A stretch of 64,000 bases of DNA from JACCYX01 sp964610045 (GTDB lineage: Bacteria; Chloroflexota; Chloroflexia; Thermomicrobiales; UBA6265). Below, piece by piece: positions 25,655-34,136 of the stretch (its first letter is position 1; the number at the start of each line of letters is the position of its first letter). Location of the stretch: positions 1 through 64,000 of the forward strand of contig CAZSUN010000006.1 of NCBI GenBank assembly GCA_964610045.1, read 5' to 3'. Under the pieces are notes generated by a model that saw only the letters and a program-made list of their open reading frames with translations, did not search any database and had not been told where the DNA came from. Made by a program: the position numbers and the translations under genes.

Positions 25655-26956
25655 ATGACGCTCAATCGTCGCCAGCTCCTGACAGCCAGCGCAGGTTCGG
25701 CCCTCCTCCTGACAGTGCCCGGTACCTACACCTTCCGCTCGGCACTGGCGCAGGACCCAACAGTGATTCGTTGGTGGCATATCACGACCAACGAAGACCA
25801 GGCCGCCCTGATGCAGGCTGCCGCGGATGCGTTCGTCGAGGCGAATCCTGAGGTGGAGATCGAGATCACCGTCCAGGAAAACGAAGCATTCAAGGCCCGC
25901 CTCACCACCGTGATGCAATCTGGTGATCCGCCGGATGTCTTCCAGAGTTGGGGCGGTGGCGTCCTCTACCAGTATGCGGAAGCCGGACTGGTACGCGATT
26001 TGACCGACGCCCTCGCCGCCGATGGCTGGGGTGCCACGTTCGGCCAATCAGGACTCGCGCTCTACGGAACAGACGGCCGGAACTACGGCGTGCCGTGGAA
26101 CATCGGCATGGTCGGATTCTGGTACAGCAAGGCGAAGTTTGCCGAAGCCGGTATCGAAACGCCTCCCGCCACCTGGGCGGAACTCCTGACCACAGTCCAG
26201 ACATTGAAGGATGCCGGCATCGTGCCGATCTCCCTCGGCGGGGGTGACAAGTGGCCAATCCACTTCTACTGGGTCTACCTGGCCATCCGCAACGGCGGCA
26301 AGGCGGCGTTTGACGCTGCCTACACACGATCCGGCTCCTTCGCCGATCCGCCGTTCGTCAAGGCAGGATCCGACCTGCTCGAACTCTCGGCACTCGAACC
26401 GTTCCAGGACGGGTATCTCGCGGCGACCTGGCCGGATTCCGGCGTGGTCTATGCGAACGGCGGCGCGGCGATCATGCTCATGGGCCACTGGTTCCCGTCC
26501 GGCGCGCTGGACGCCAACCTGGAAGACCCAACCGCGATGCGCGAGGATCTCGGCTGGTTCCCGTTCCCAACGGTCGACGGTGGCGCCGGCGCCCCGAACG
26601 ATGTCCTCGGCGGCGGCAACGGATTCGCCGTTGGCTCGAACGCCCCGGATGCCGCCATCGAGTTCGTGAAGTACCTGACCAGCGTCGAGGTGCAGTCGGA
26701 ATGGGCTGCGGCCGGATTCGCGGTTCCGCCGGCCGTGACCGATGCCGCGTCGGCCGTCACCGACCAGAATCTGCTTCCAGTGATGGACTACCTGGCGGAA
26801 GCGGGCTACTTCCAGCTCTACTACGACCAGTTCCTGCCACCCGCCGTTGGCGGTGTGGTCAACGACGAAGTCCAGGCGCTGATCGCCGGTTCGCAGACGC
26901 CGGAAGGCATGGCCGAAGCCGTCGAAGCATCGTTCGCCATGGAGTCTGACGGATAA
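25655..26956 (+). CDS. Sugar ABC transporter substrate-binding protein
   Basis: The 433-residue protein is a family 1 extracellular solute-binding protein: IRWWHITTNEDQAALMQAAADAFVEANPEVEIEITVQENEAF, GDPPDVFQSWGGG, YGVPWNIGMVGFWYSKAKFAEAGIETPPATWAELL and GGGNGFAVGSNAPDAAIEFVKYLTS. The signal NRRQLLTASAGSALLLTVPG is Tat-type and lacks a lipobox. AAGGAG precedes the ATG. Together with the next two permeases it forms a CUT1-type importer for an oligosaccharide or glycoside, regulated by the LacI protein. The exact sugar is unknown. Confidence 0.92.
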   Translation: MTLNRRQLLTASAGSALLLTVPGTYTFRSALAQDPTVIRWWHITTNEDQAALMQAAADAFVEANPEVEIEITVQENEAFKARLTTVMQSGDPPDVFQSWGGGVLYQYAEAGLVRDLTDALAADGWGATFGQSGLALYGTDGRNYGVPWNIGMVGFWYSKAKFAEAGIETPPATWAELLTTVQTLKDAGIVPISLGGGDKWPIHFYWVYLAIRNGGKAAFDAAYTRSGSFADPPFVKAGSDLLELSALEPFQDGYLAATWPDSGVVYANGGAAIMLMGHWFPSGALDANLEDPTAMREDLGWFPFPTVDGGAGAPNDVLGGGNGFAVGSNAPDAAIEFVKYLTSVEVQSEWAAAGFAVPPAVTDAASAVTDQNLLPVMDYLAEAGYFQLYYDQFLPPAVGGVVNDEVQALIAGSQTPEGMAEAVEASFAMESDG

Positions 26957-27064
26957 CACCAGCAAGCGGTGGCAGGGCAGACGCGTCAAACCAGGGTCTC
27001 CCTGCCGCCGCCCACCGTCACACCATGTCATACCCTACACCACGAGCCGGGAGTGCCGACGACG

Positions 27065-28015
27065 ATGATGCCCGCGATCGACGCAAGTGACGCCGCCATA
27101 CCGAGCTACGTCCACACGGCACGGCGTGACCGCACCCGTCACCTGCTGATGGTGACGCTCATGCTGCTCCCGGCGTTGGTGGTGTATGTGCTGTTCGTGC
27201 TGTATCCGATGGCCCGGGCGGTCTGGTACAGCCTCTACGACTGGAATGGACTCGGTCCGCTCGAGGATTTTGTCGGCCTGGACAACTTCGAGCGTATCCT
27301 GAACGACAAAACCTTCAGGATGGCGCTTCGACACAACGTTACGCTGATCGTGCTTTCCCTGACGATCCAGCTGCCGATCGCACTGGCGGTGGCGCTCCTG
27401 ATTCGCGACAACATCCCCGGAAGGGCATTTTTCCGGACGGTGTTCTTCCTGCCGTATGTACTGTCCGAAGTCATCACCGGGGTTGTCTGGACATTCATTT
27501 ATCGACCGCAGAACGGGTTGATGAACGGCATCCTCGGCGCAATCTGGCCGGGATATGAACCGCAGGCGATCCTGGCGGACACCGACAAGGTCCTTTACGC
27601 AATCTTCGTGGTGATTACCTGGAAGTTCTTCGGCTTCCACATGATCCTCTACCTGGCCGGCCTCCAGAACATCCCGCCCGAACTCGAGGATGCCGCCAGG
27701 GTGGATGGCGCCTCGCCGTCCCGGGTCCTTCGCGATATCACCTTGCCGTTACTCGGTCCCACGTTCCGGGTGTCGATCTTCTTCTCGGTGCTCGGGTCCC
27801 TGCAGTTCTTCGACCTGATCTGGATCATGACCAAAGGCGGCCCGGTCAACGCCAGCAACACGATGGCAACCTACATGTACACCTACGGATTCACGCGATT
27901 CCAACTCGGCTACGGCGCAGCGGTATCGCTGCTGATCTTCGGCATCTGTTTCATCTTCTCGATCCTGTACCAGCGGTTCGTGATGCGGCGAGACCTCGAA
28001 GGGGCGGTGACCTAG
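27065..28015 (+). CDS. Sugar ABC transporter permease (MalF-like)
   Basis: This 316-residue membrane protein has six predicted helices and the binding-protein-dependent permease signature around EDAARVDGASPSRVLRDITLPLLGPTF (the EAA loop that contacts the ATPase). The start is not certain: ATG 27065 or 27068, or a GTG at 27053, all near GGGAG; the protein before the first helix is polar. It lies about 110 bases after the binding-protein gene and directly abuts the second permease gene. Confidence 0.92.
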   Translation: MMPAIDASDAAIPSYVHTARRDRTRHLLMVTLMLLPALVVYVLFVLYPMARAVWYSLYDWNGLGPLEDFVGLDNFERILNDKTFRMALRHNVTLIVLSLTIQLPIALAVALLIRDNIPGRAFFRTVFFLPYVLSEVITGVVWTFIYRPQNGLMNGILGAIWPGYEPQAILADTDKVLYAIFVVITWKFFGFHMILYLAGLQNIPPELEDAARVDGASPSRVLRDITLPLLGPTFRVSIFFSVLGSLQFFDLIWIMTKGGPVNASNTMATYMYTYGFTRFQLGYGAAVSLLIFGICFIFSILYQRFVMRRDLEGAVT

Positions 28016-28882
28016 ATGGCGATGACCTCGATGGAGACCCAGTCCCACCAGGCAGGACACAGGCTGCCGGTGCTGATGGTGCTTCGCTACCTCGTCCTGC
28101 TCATCGTCGTCGCTGTCGTCATGGTGCCGCTCATCGTTGCCGTGATGGGCGGGTTCAAGACGAACCAGGATCTCCAGTCGCATCCAGGAGCCTGGCCACG
28201 TCCATTCATCCTGACGAACTATTCGGATATCCTCTCCACCTGGCCGTTCTGGCAGAAAACGATCAACAGCGTCATCGTCATGCTCCTCACCACCGTCCTC
28301 GTGCTTTCGCTTTCCAGTTCGGCCGCGTTCGTCTTCGCCCGCCTCCATTTCCGGGGACGGGAACCGTTGTTCAACTTTTTCGTCCTCGGGTTGCTGTTCC
28401 CACTTCCGGTCGCGATCCTGCCCCTGTACCTCCTGCTGCGATCGCTCAACCTCACCGATTCGTTGTGGGGGGTGATCATGCCGCAGGTCGCCTTCGGGTT
28501 GCCGTTCAATATCCTGCTGCTTCGAACGTTCTTCGTGGCCGTGCCCCAGGATCTCGAAGATGCGGCCTATGTGGATGGCGCCACACCCCTGCAATTCCTG
28601 TGGCGAATCCTGCTGCCGCTGGTGCGGCCCGCACTTGCGGCGGTTGCCGTCATCTCCATGGTTGGCAGCTGGAACAACTTCTTCCTGCCCCTGGTGGTGC
28701 TCAACAGCGAAAGTCTCTACACCCTGCCGCTCGGGGTACAGCAGTTCCAGGGAGAATTCATGACTGACTGGGCGAAAGTCCTGGCGTATGTCTCACTTGC
28801 CCTGGTGCCGGCGGTCGCTTTCTACCTCGCAGCGGAGCGTCACCTCGTGGCGGGGCTCACAGCGGGATCGGTCAAGGGGTGA
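28016..28882 (+). CDS. Sugar ABC transporter permease (MalG-like)
   Basis: The 288-residue second permease starts immediately at the stop of the first (TAGATG), indicating coupled translation. It has six helices and the EAA loop LEDAAYVDGATPLQFLWRILLPLVRPAL. The C-terminus LAAERHLVAGLTAGSVKG is the usual CUT1 permease ending. No ATPase gene follows or exists elsewhere in the window, so a shared MsmK/UgpC-type ATPase encoded elsewhere is expected. The operon ends here, facing the convergent PadR gene 51 bases away. Confidence 0.93.
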   Translation: MAMTSMETQSHQAGHRLPVLMVLRYLVLLIVVAVVMVPLIVAVMGGFKTNQDLQSHPGAWPRPFILTNYSDILSTWPFWQKTINSVIVMLLTTVLVLSLSSSAAFVFARLHFRGREPLFNFFVLGLLFPLPVAILPLYLLLRSLNLTDSLWGVIMPQVAFGLPFNILLLRTFFVAVPQDLEDAAYVDGATPLQFLWRILLPLVRPALAAVAVISMVGSWNNFFLPLVVLNSESLYTLPLGVQQFQGEFMTDWAKVLAYVSLALVPAVAFYLAAERHLVAGLTAGSVKG

Positions 28883-28933
28883 TCGGGCCGGCCACACCAA
28901 TTTCGTATCTCGGGGTCTCGGGGGTCGAATCGA

Positions 28934-29518
28934 TCAGGAGGAGGGCTGGGCCTCAGGCAAGGACTCCAGCCATGAGAGAGCCGAATCTGTCTGCCCCTGA
29001 CGCAACCGGAGGATGGCTTCACCGAATCGGTTGTCCGGTGTCGGGTCCTGCGATTGCCTCAGTTGAGAATGCAGACGTTCGGAGCGCTTTCGCATGATGA
29101 CAACCTGCTCCTCAACAAGTCTCCTGGCGCGCTGCTGATCCAGTTGCCGTGCGAAGTAGAGCTTGAGCAGGAACTCGAGCCGGATTTCGCGAGTGGAACG
29201 CACCGGCGCCGAGAGCCACGCCTGGAGTGCCGCGCCACCGTCCCCGGTCAAGGCGTGGAGTTGGCGGTCGGGACGGCCAACCTGTGGTTCCACCCGCGTG
29301 GAGATCAAGCCCGCACGGGAGAGCCGTTTCAGGTAGTGGTAGAGCATTCCTGGTTCCACGCGCACGATTTGCCCGAGCACACTGTCGGCCAGCGCCCGAC
29401 CCAGATCGTACCCGTGAACTTCCGACCGGCCCTGTGTTGCCAGCAGACCGAGGATCACGTATTCGACAGTTGCCCTGGCCAACGGCTCTTCGATGCCGGT
29501 TGCGGCGGACTGTGGCAT
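28934..29518 (-). CDS. PadR-family transcriptional regulator
   Basis: A 194-residue PadR protein: winged helix VEYVILGLLATQGRSEVHGYDLGRALADSVLGQIVRVEPGMLYHYLKRLSRAGLISTRVE (about 17-80), then a helical C-terminal dimerisation region (EFLLKLYFARQLDQQRARRLVEEQVVIMRKR). Its ATG overlaps the stop of the upstream CorC-type gene by one base (TGATG), so the two are translationally coupled. PadR proteins respond to phenolics, drugs or envelope stress; the CorC partner suggests an ion or envelope link (inference). Confidence 0.9.
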   Translation of the reverse strand: MPQSAATGIEEPLARATVEYVILGLLATQGRSEVHGYDLGRALADSVLGQIVRVEPGMLYHYLKRLSRAGLISTRVEPQVGRPDRQLHALTGDGGAALQAWLSAPVRSTREIRLEFLLKLYFARQLDQQRARRLVEEQVVIMRKRSERLHSQLRQSQDPTPDNRFGEAILRLRQGQTDSALSWLESLPEAQPSS

Positions 29519-31023
29519 CAGGCCCGACCCCGGCTAATGGTCGTGGTCGTTGCCAGCAGGTCGATCTCTGGCGTCGGTTCGGGCGCAAGGACCGTCAGAC
29601 GTGCAACACGAAGGCCATCGAGTTCCTCGACAACGAAGCGATGACCGGATGGCGCTGTCACCAGGTCGCCAATCAATGCCGGACGCCCGAGCACGAAAAA
29701 GACATATCCACCCAATGTTTCGACATCGTATTCGTCATTGAGGAGATCGATATCGAACTGCTCGCGGAGTTCCACGAGGCCAGTCAAACCGTCGAGGTGG
29801 AGGACACCGTCGGCGGACTCGCCGTTCGCATGCTCCTCCTCATCCTGAACCCGGCCGACCAATTGCGCCATGATGTCCTGCAAGGTCACGATTCCGGCGG
29901 TTCCACCGTATTCGTCGATCACCACCGCCATCTGGACGGAGTTTTCCCGCATCCTGTTGAAGACTTCGGTGGCGGCCAGCGTTTCGGGCACCAGCATTGG
30001 TTCGACCATGTACTCCCGAAGATCGAACACGTCGGATGGCACTGCCGGAACCGTGCCGTTCACCTTAAGTCCGGTCCCGTTCGCCGACACGCGGGGACTG
30101 GAGCTGCGGGCGAGGGCATGCGCCTCCACCTGGGCGAGAAAGACCGGCATCAATCGTTTGACCTTGACGATGCCCACAATGTGGTCGGTGTCGTCTTCAT
30201 AAATCGGGAGCCGCGTGTGAGACGTATCGGAGGCGACCTGCATCACCGACTCAAGGGTGGCGCCCACCGGGATGGCGACCACCTCGGTCCGGGGTACCAT
30301 GACGTGCCGTGCCTGGATCTCGTTGAATGAAAACGCCCGGCCGACAAGGTCGTGCGCGGTTTCGTTGACAAAACCAGCTTCGCGAGACGCGTCGATCGAG
30401 ATCAGGAGTTCCTCCGCGGACTGGACCATCGCGTGTCCGCCCGCAGGCTCGATGCCGAAGAGCTTCACGACCTGGTTCCCGATCCAGTTCAGCCCGTAGA
30501 TGACTGGCCTGAAAACAATCAGGAAGCCATGAATCCAGGGTGACACGGCCAGCGCCGTCTCCTCGGGACGTTGAAGCGCAAGGCTCTTTGGCGCCAGTTC
30601 GCCGATCACGATGTGGAGGGAGGTGACGAGTGAAAACGCGATGAAGAAGGAGATGGCGTGCGTTGTCGTGGAACCAACCTCGAATGGCAGGTGCGCCACG
30701 ACATCATGGACCACGACGGCCACGGCAGGCTCTCCGATCCAGCCGAGCGCGAGGCTGGAAATGGTGATACCGAGTTGGGTTGCCGCAATGTAGGTGTCGA
30801 GATGCGTCAACCGGTCGAGGACGCCAACCGCCCGGCGTTCACCTTCCGACGCAAGCTGGAGGACGCGAGTTCGACGAACCGAAACGAGGGCGAATTCCGT
30901 GGCAACGAAGAACCCGTTGGCAAGGACGAGCAGGGCAACGGCAAGAAGCCCCAGAATGGTACTAATGGGGTCCTCCCAGACCTCGGGCGATACGGCGCTG
31001 ATCTGAACTGGCGCCACTGCCAA
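29518..31023 (-). CDS. CNNM/CorC/HlyC-type membrane protein with CBS domains
   Basis: The 501-residue protein has a DUF21/CNNM membrane domain (about 20-215) with VLANGFFVATEFALVSVRRTRV. Paired CBS domains follow (about 230-390) with VMVPRTEVVAIPVGATLESVMQVASDTSHTRLPIY and VIDEYGGTAGIVTLQDIMAQLVG. The C-terminal CorC_HlyC domain contains GGYVFFVLGRPALIGD. Relatives export or take up Mg2+/Co2+ or maintain Na+/Mg2+ balance. The loop between the CBS motifs has an extra insertion of about 45 residues (HALARSSSPRVSANGTGLKV). A TTG at 31023 with GAGG is the likely start. It is coupled to PadR downstream. Confidence 0.9.
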   Translation of the reverse strand: MAVAPVQISAVSPEVWEDPISTILGLLAVALLVLANGFFVATEFALVSVRRTRVLQLASEGERRAVGVLDRLTHLDTYIAATQLGITISSLALGWIGEPAVAVVVHDVVAHLPFEVGSTTTHAISFFIAFSLVTSLHIVIGELAPKSLALQRPEETALAVSPWIHGFLIVFRPVIYGLNWIGNQVVKLFGIEPAGGHAMVQSAEELLISIDASREAGFVNETAHDLVGRAFSFNEIQARHVMVPRTEVVAIPVGATLESVMQVASDTSHTRLPIYEDDTDHIVGIVKVKRLMPVFLAQVEAHALARSSSPRVSANGTGLKVNGTVPAVPSDVFDLREYMVEPMLVPETLAATEVFNRMRENSVQMAVVIDEYGGTAGIVTLQDIMAQLVGRVQDEEEHANGESADGVLHLDGLTGLVELREQFDIDLLNDEYDVETLGGYVFFVLGRPALIGDLVTAPSGHRFVVEELDGLRVARLTVLAPEPTPEIDLLATTTTISRGRA

Positions 31024-31384
31024 CCGGCCTCGATGTTGTGTCCGGGGAAGGGCGAAAGCGCGCCGCGACGACTTCGCTATCTTAGTGGAAGTTCAGGGCA
31101 AACTCCAGTTCGTCCCGTCTGTCGGGTGCGACTCGCGATGTTGCGCACAAGGCTGGCAGGAGACGGGCCGACACACCCTCGCTGCGCTCGGGAGGTCGCC
31201 CTATACAACCGGGATGGGTGGTGACCCAGGCAGCCGCAAAAAGCCGAGTCACACCCCCACCTGCCATGCGGTATCGTTCGTACATGGCTTGCGGCGAGAC
31301 GAACTGGAGGTCGCCGGCGTGATTCGCGAACAGGGCTCGCCAGTGTCACCACGCACGAAAGCGCCTGGAGCAACCGAGGACTCG
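31024..31384. other. Divergent intergenic region
   Basis: About 360 bases separate the CorC-type start from the winged-helix regulator on the other strand. It contains several imperfect GC-rich inverted sequences but no convincing promoter, RNA element or gene. The frame open from 31085 into the regulator lacks a ribosome-binding site and has atypical composition, so I do not count it as coding. Confidence 0.45.
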
Positions 31385-32005
31385 ATGTTGACAGACCTGC
31401 TGTCCTCTCGCGTCCGCGCGGTCCTGCTCTCCTGGTTGGCGCCACGCCTGGACGCGGGGTATTCCCTAACGGAATTGAGTCACGCCACCGGTCTCGCCGT
31501 GAGCAGCCTCCAGCACGAGTGCTACAAGCTCGAACGCATTGGTGTTCTTCACTCACATCGGGTAGGGCAATCGCGCCTGTATCGTGTCTGCCTTGAGAAT
31601 CACGCCGCGCGGGCAATTGTTGCCCTCGTTATTGCCGTGCTGGGCTTGGAGCGTGTCCTGGGCGAGGCTGCGTCGGGTGAGGGAACTTTCTCGACCATCG
31701 CGTTGGCCACCTCGGTCGCAACTGCCAGGCGTCCGATACTGATCCTGATCGGCAACGCCGGTCTTGAATCGCTCGACAGGATTACCCGGCGTTCGGAGCT
31801 GGTCCTGGGTCAACCTCCGGGATCGGTCGAGCTGGCGTATGTCAACACTGTGGACGACGATGCCGTTGCGCTGGCGATCGACCGTCTCATGGCTCGTCTT
31901 GGTGGACACGCAGTCCACCCGATAACCGGCACCTGGCCGCCCGAAATCGTATCAGCAGCCGATACGAGCGTTGAATTCAACCTGCCCGACCCTTCCGAAA
32001 GGTGA
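31385..32005 (+). CDS. Winged-helix regulator-like protein
   Basis: The 206-residue protein opens with a winged helix-turn-helix (MLTDLLSSRVRAVLLSWLAP, then YSLTELSHATGLAVSSLQHECYKLERIGVLHSHRVGQSRLYRV, residues 1-65). A hydrophobic helical stretch (AIVALVIAVLGLERVLG) and an alpha/beta domain I do not recognise follow (RRPILILIGNAGLESLDR ... VELAYVNTVDDDAVALAIDRLMARLGG). GAGGA lies five bases before ATG 31385. The phosphofructokinase gene starts 9 bases after its stop, so the regulator is cotranscribed with it and may sense a metabolite. Confidence 0.7.
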   Translation: MLTDLLSSRVRAVLLSWLAPRLDAGYSLTELSHATGLAVSSLQHECYKLERIGVLHSHRVGQSRLYRVCLENHAARAIVALVIAVLGLERVLGEAASGEGTFSTIALATSVATARRPILILIGNAGLESLDRITRRSELVLGQPPGSVELAYVNTVDDDAVALAIDRLMARLGGHAVHPITGTWPPEIVSAADTSVEFNLPDPSER

Positions 32006-32014
32006 CCTGACCCA

Positions 32015-33235
32015 ATGCCGACAACCAAACCAACGCTGCTGGTCGCGCAATCCGGCGGCGCGACAGCGGTCATCAATGCAAGCCTGGCTGGTGTCGCCAC
32101 GGCAGCCCGGGACTCGGGGGCGTTCGGGCGCATCCTTGGCGCACGAGGTGGAATCGAAGGTCTGCTGCAGGAGTCCTTCATCGATCTCACGAATCTCGAA
32201 CCGAATGCGATCCAACTGATCGCCAGGACACCTTCGGCGACATTGGGCACCGGCCGCCACAAGCTGGCGCCAGCTGAGGTCGGTGCCTCCCTTGATATCC
32301 TGACGCGTCACGGTGTCTCCGCGCTCCTGCTCATCGGTGGCAATGATTCGGCGGACACGGTCTCACGCATTCACCATGCGGCGCGACAGCAAACGAGCGA
32401 TGTCTGCGCCATCTCCATTCCCAAGACGGTTGATAACGACCTGCCCGCCACCGACCACTGTCCCGGCTACGGTTCGATGGCGAAGGCGGTGGCGACCATC
32501 GTTCGCGATGCGACCTGGGACACCCTCGCGTCGCCTGCCCTGTATCCGGTCAAGTTCATCGAGGTGATGGGTCGGGATGCGGGATGGGTCGCAGCGGCAG
32601 GCAGTCTCGCCTTCGACGATGACATCCTCGATCTCGCCCCGCTGGTGTTGCTGCCCGAGCACCCGCCAACCAGCATCGCTGAAGTCGTGCAGCGGGTGGA
32701 ACGAGACATCGCACAGCGTGGGTGGAGCGTCGTCGTGGTGCCGGAGACGCTGCGCACCGCCGCCGGCGACCATCTTGGTGGAGCAACACCGGAATACATC
32801 GATCCACACGGACATCCGTACTACCCCAGTGCGGGAGCTGCCCTGGCCAGGGTCGTGACGCAGGAGACAGGACTCCGCGCGCGATTCGAAAAGCCAGGCT
32901 CATTTGCCCGCATGGCAACAATACTGGCATCGACGACCGACCGCCAGGAGGCGTTCGACCTCGGTCGCGCCGCGGTCGATTACGCTGTGGAAGGATTGAG
33001 CGGCGTCATGCCAGCCCTGGTGCGCACGGCGGGCGATGTCTATGCGTGTTCGATCGAGCCGGTCTCCGTGGACCTGGTGGCAAACCAGGTTCGGGCGCTG
33101 CCGCCGGAATTCCTGACCGCAGGTGAGGAGACAGTTTCACCTGCGTTTCGATCCTGGGCATTGCCATTGCTGGGACCCAATCCCTTTCCCCCCTATTCCC
33201 GTCCGCTCCTGGACATGCCGGTTCGCGCCGGGTGA
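32015..33235 (+). CDS. 6-phosphofructokinase, pyrophosphate-type signature
   Basis: The 406-residue enzyme phosphorylates fructose 6-phosphate in glycolysis. The PFK core is shown by QSGGATAVINAS, GGNDS (108-112), PKTVDND (136-142, with catalytic Asp140), PGYGSMAKA and MGRDAGW (185-191). Two positions that separate phosphoryl donors read as in pyrophosphate-dependent enzymes: Asp111 after the second glycine pair and Lys137 before TVDND. Asn110 replaces the usual aspartate of GGDD/GGDG, which is unusual. The enzyme is therefore probably PPi-dependent and reversible; donor use needs assay. It follows the winged-helix gene by 9 bases. Confidence 0.88.
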   Translation: MPTTKPTLLVAQSGGATAVINASLAGVATAARDSGAFGRILGARGGIEGLLQESFIDLTNLEPNAIQLIARTPSATLGTGRHKLAPAEVGASLDILTRHGVSALLLIGGNDSADTVSRIHHAARQQTSDVCAISIPKTVDNDLPATDHCPGYGSMAKAVATIVRDATWDTLASPALYPVKFIEVMGRDAGWVAAAGSLAFDDDILDLAPLVLLPEHPPTSIAEVVQRVERDIAQRGWSVVVVPETLRTAAGDHLGGATPEYIDPHGHPYYPSAGAALARVVTQETGLRARFEKPGSFARMATILASTTDRQEAFDLGRAAVDYAVEGLSGVMPALVRTAGDVYACSIEPVSVDLVANQVRALPPEFLTAGEETVSPAFRSWALPLLGPNPFPPYSRPLLDMPVRAG

Positions 33236-33319
33236 TGTATCCTTTGCCGCTGCGAGAACGATACTCATCCAGGCGAGACGTTCTGCGCGCGATCGGCGGA
33301 TACCCGCCCGGAGAACGAC

Positions 33320-33721
33320 GTGGCCAGCAACAACATCAAGCATGAGGAATCGCCGCAATCGACCGATCCGACAGCAATCTCGGATCACATCCAGCCAGCG
33401 ACCGCATCCGGAGCGTCCGTCGCTGGGGTCATGGCCAGTGAAGAAGCCAGGTCCGATACCGACGATCGCGGCATGGCGTCCCTGATCGAAGTCGGCGCGG
33501 ACGTGATCGGTACCTGCGGTCACAAGATCGGTGAAGTGGTCGCTGTTCGCGATGACCATGTCGTCGTGGAAAAGGGCTTCTTCATGCCCGTCGACTTCTA
33601 TATACCAACCTCGGCAATTCACCATAACAACGAGCATGGGCTCTATCTCAACGTCACCAAGGATGAAGCGCTTCACCGGGGATGGGACATTGATCCTGTA
33701 CCGTCGCGACACGCATCATGA
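33320..33721 (+). CDS. DUF2171 protein
   Basis: The 133-residue protein has a polar N-terminal 50 residues and a DUF2171 beta-barrel-like domain at about 55-120: IEVGADVIGTCGHKIGEVVAVRDDHVVVEKGFFMPVDFYIPTSAI. This PRC-barrel-related fold is found in small cytoplasmic proteins of unknown function, often stress-associated. The GTG start has GGAG upstream. It precedes the trp leader by about 45 bases to the promoter and is not part of that operon. Confidence 0.75.
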   Translation: MASNNIKHEESPQSTDPTAISDHIQPATASGASVAGVMASEEARSDTDDRGMASLIEVGADVIGTCGHKIGEVVAVRDDHVVVEKGFFMPVDFYIPTSAIHHNNEHGLYLNVTKDEALHRGWDIDPVPSRHAS

Positions 33722-33764
33722 CGCCCGGACGTACCTCACAGTCGATTGCAGCGCGATCGAAGCG

Positions 33765-33793
33765 TTGACATTGCAGGCGACGTGACGTATCGT
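33765..33793 (+). promoter_or_regulatory. Promoter of the trp operon
   Basis: A consensus TTGACA (33765-33770) and TATCGT (33788-33793) are spaced 17 bases apart. The expected start near 33800 lies just before T-box Stem I. Confidence 0.75.
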
Positions 33794-33804
33794 GCGCACA
33801 ATCG

Positions 33805-34096
33805 AAGATATCATCGGCGTTGATCGGAACGAGTAGGCATCGGAACACGATTGGAAGCGAACCGGGGGAGGTGGAAGCCCGGTGGATCGTGGATGCTGAA
33901 TGGATCCGGGAGTCTTGCCCCGAAACACCCTGTGTGGAGTAGACGGCAACGGTGTCTCCCCCGTTACCGGGAGCCTCGTATCGGAAATCCACGTGATTTC
34001 CCGTACGGTTTGAGTGGACAGCGGCAACGCTGTCAATGAGGGTGGCACCGCGGTACGGCATCGAGCCTCCGTCCCTTGTGGGATCGGAGGTTTTTT
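33805..34096 (+). promoter_or_regulatory. T-box riboswitch of the trp operon (Trp specifier)
   Basis: The leader has the AGTA S-turn (33832-33835), the distal Stem I elements AAGCGAACCGGG and GAGGTGGAAGCCCGG, and TGG, the Trp codon, in the specifier loop at 33890-33892. GAA and a CCGGGAG segment follow. The antiterminator AGGGTGGCACCGCGG (34039-34053) carries UGGC, complementary to a G73 tRNA such as tRNA-Trp. The terminator pairs CCTCCGTCCC (34066-34075) with GGGATCGGAGG (34080-34090) before six Ts. Uncharged tRNA-Trp should favour the antiterminator and turn the operon on. Confidence 0.95.
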
Positions 34097-34136
34097 GATG
34101 CCGTTTTTGCGTGGCATCCACGAAGGTGAGGATTAC

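Noticed and set aside
31085..31384. N-terminal extension of the winged-helix gene
   Set aside because: No ribosome-binding site, atypical composition (cysteine- and proline-rich), and ATG 31385 has GAGGA and begins exactly at the helix-turn-helix.
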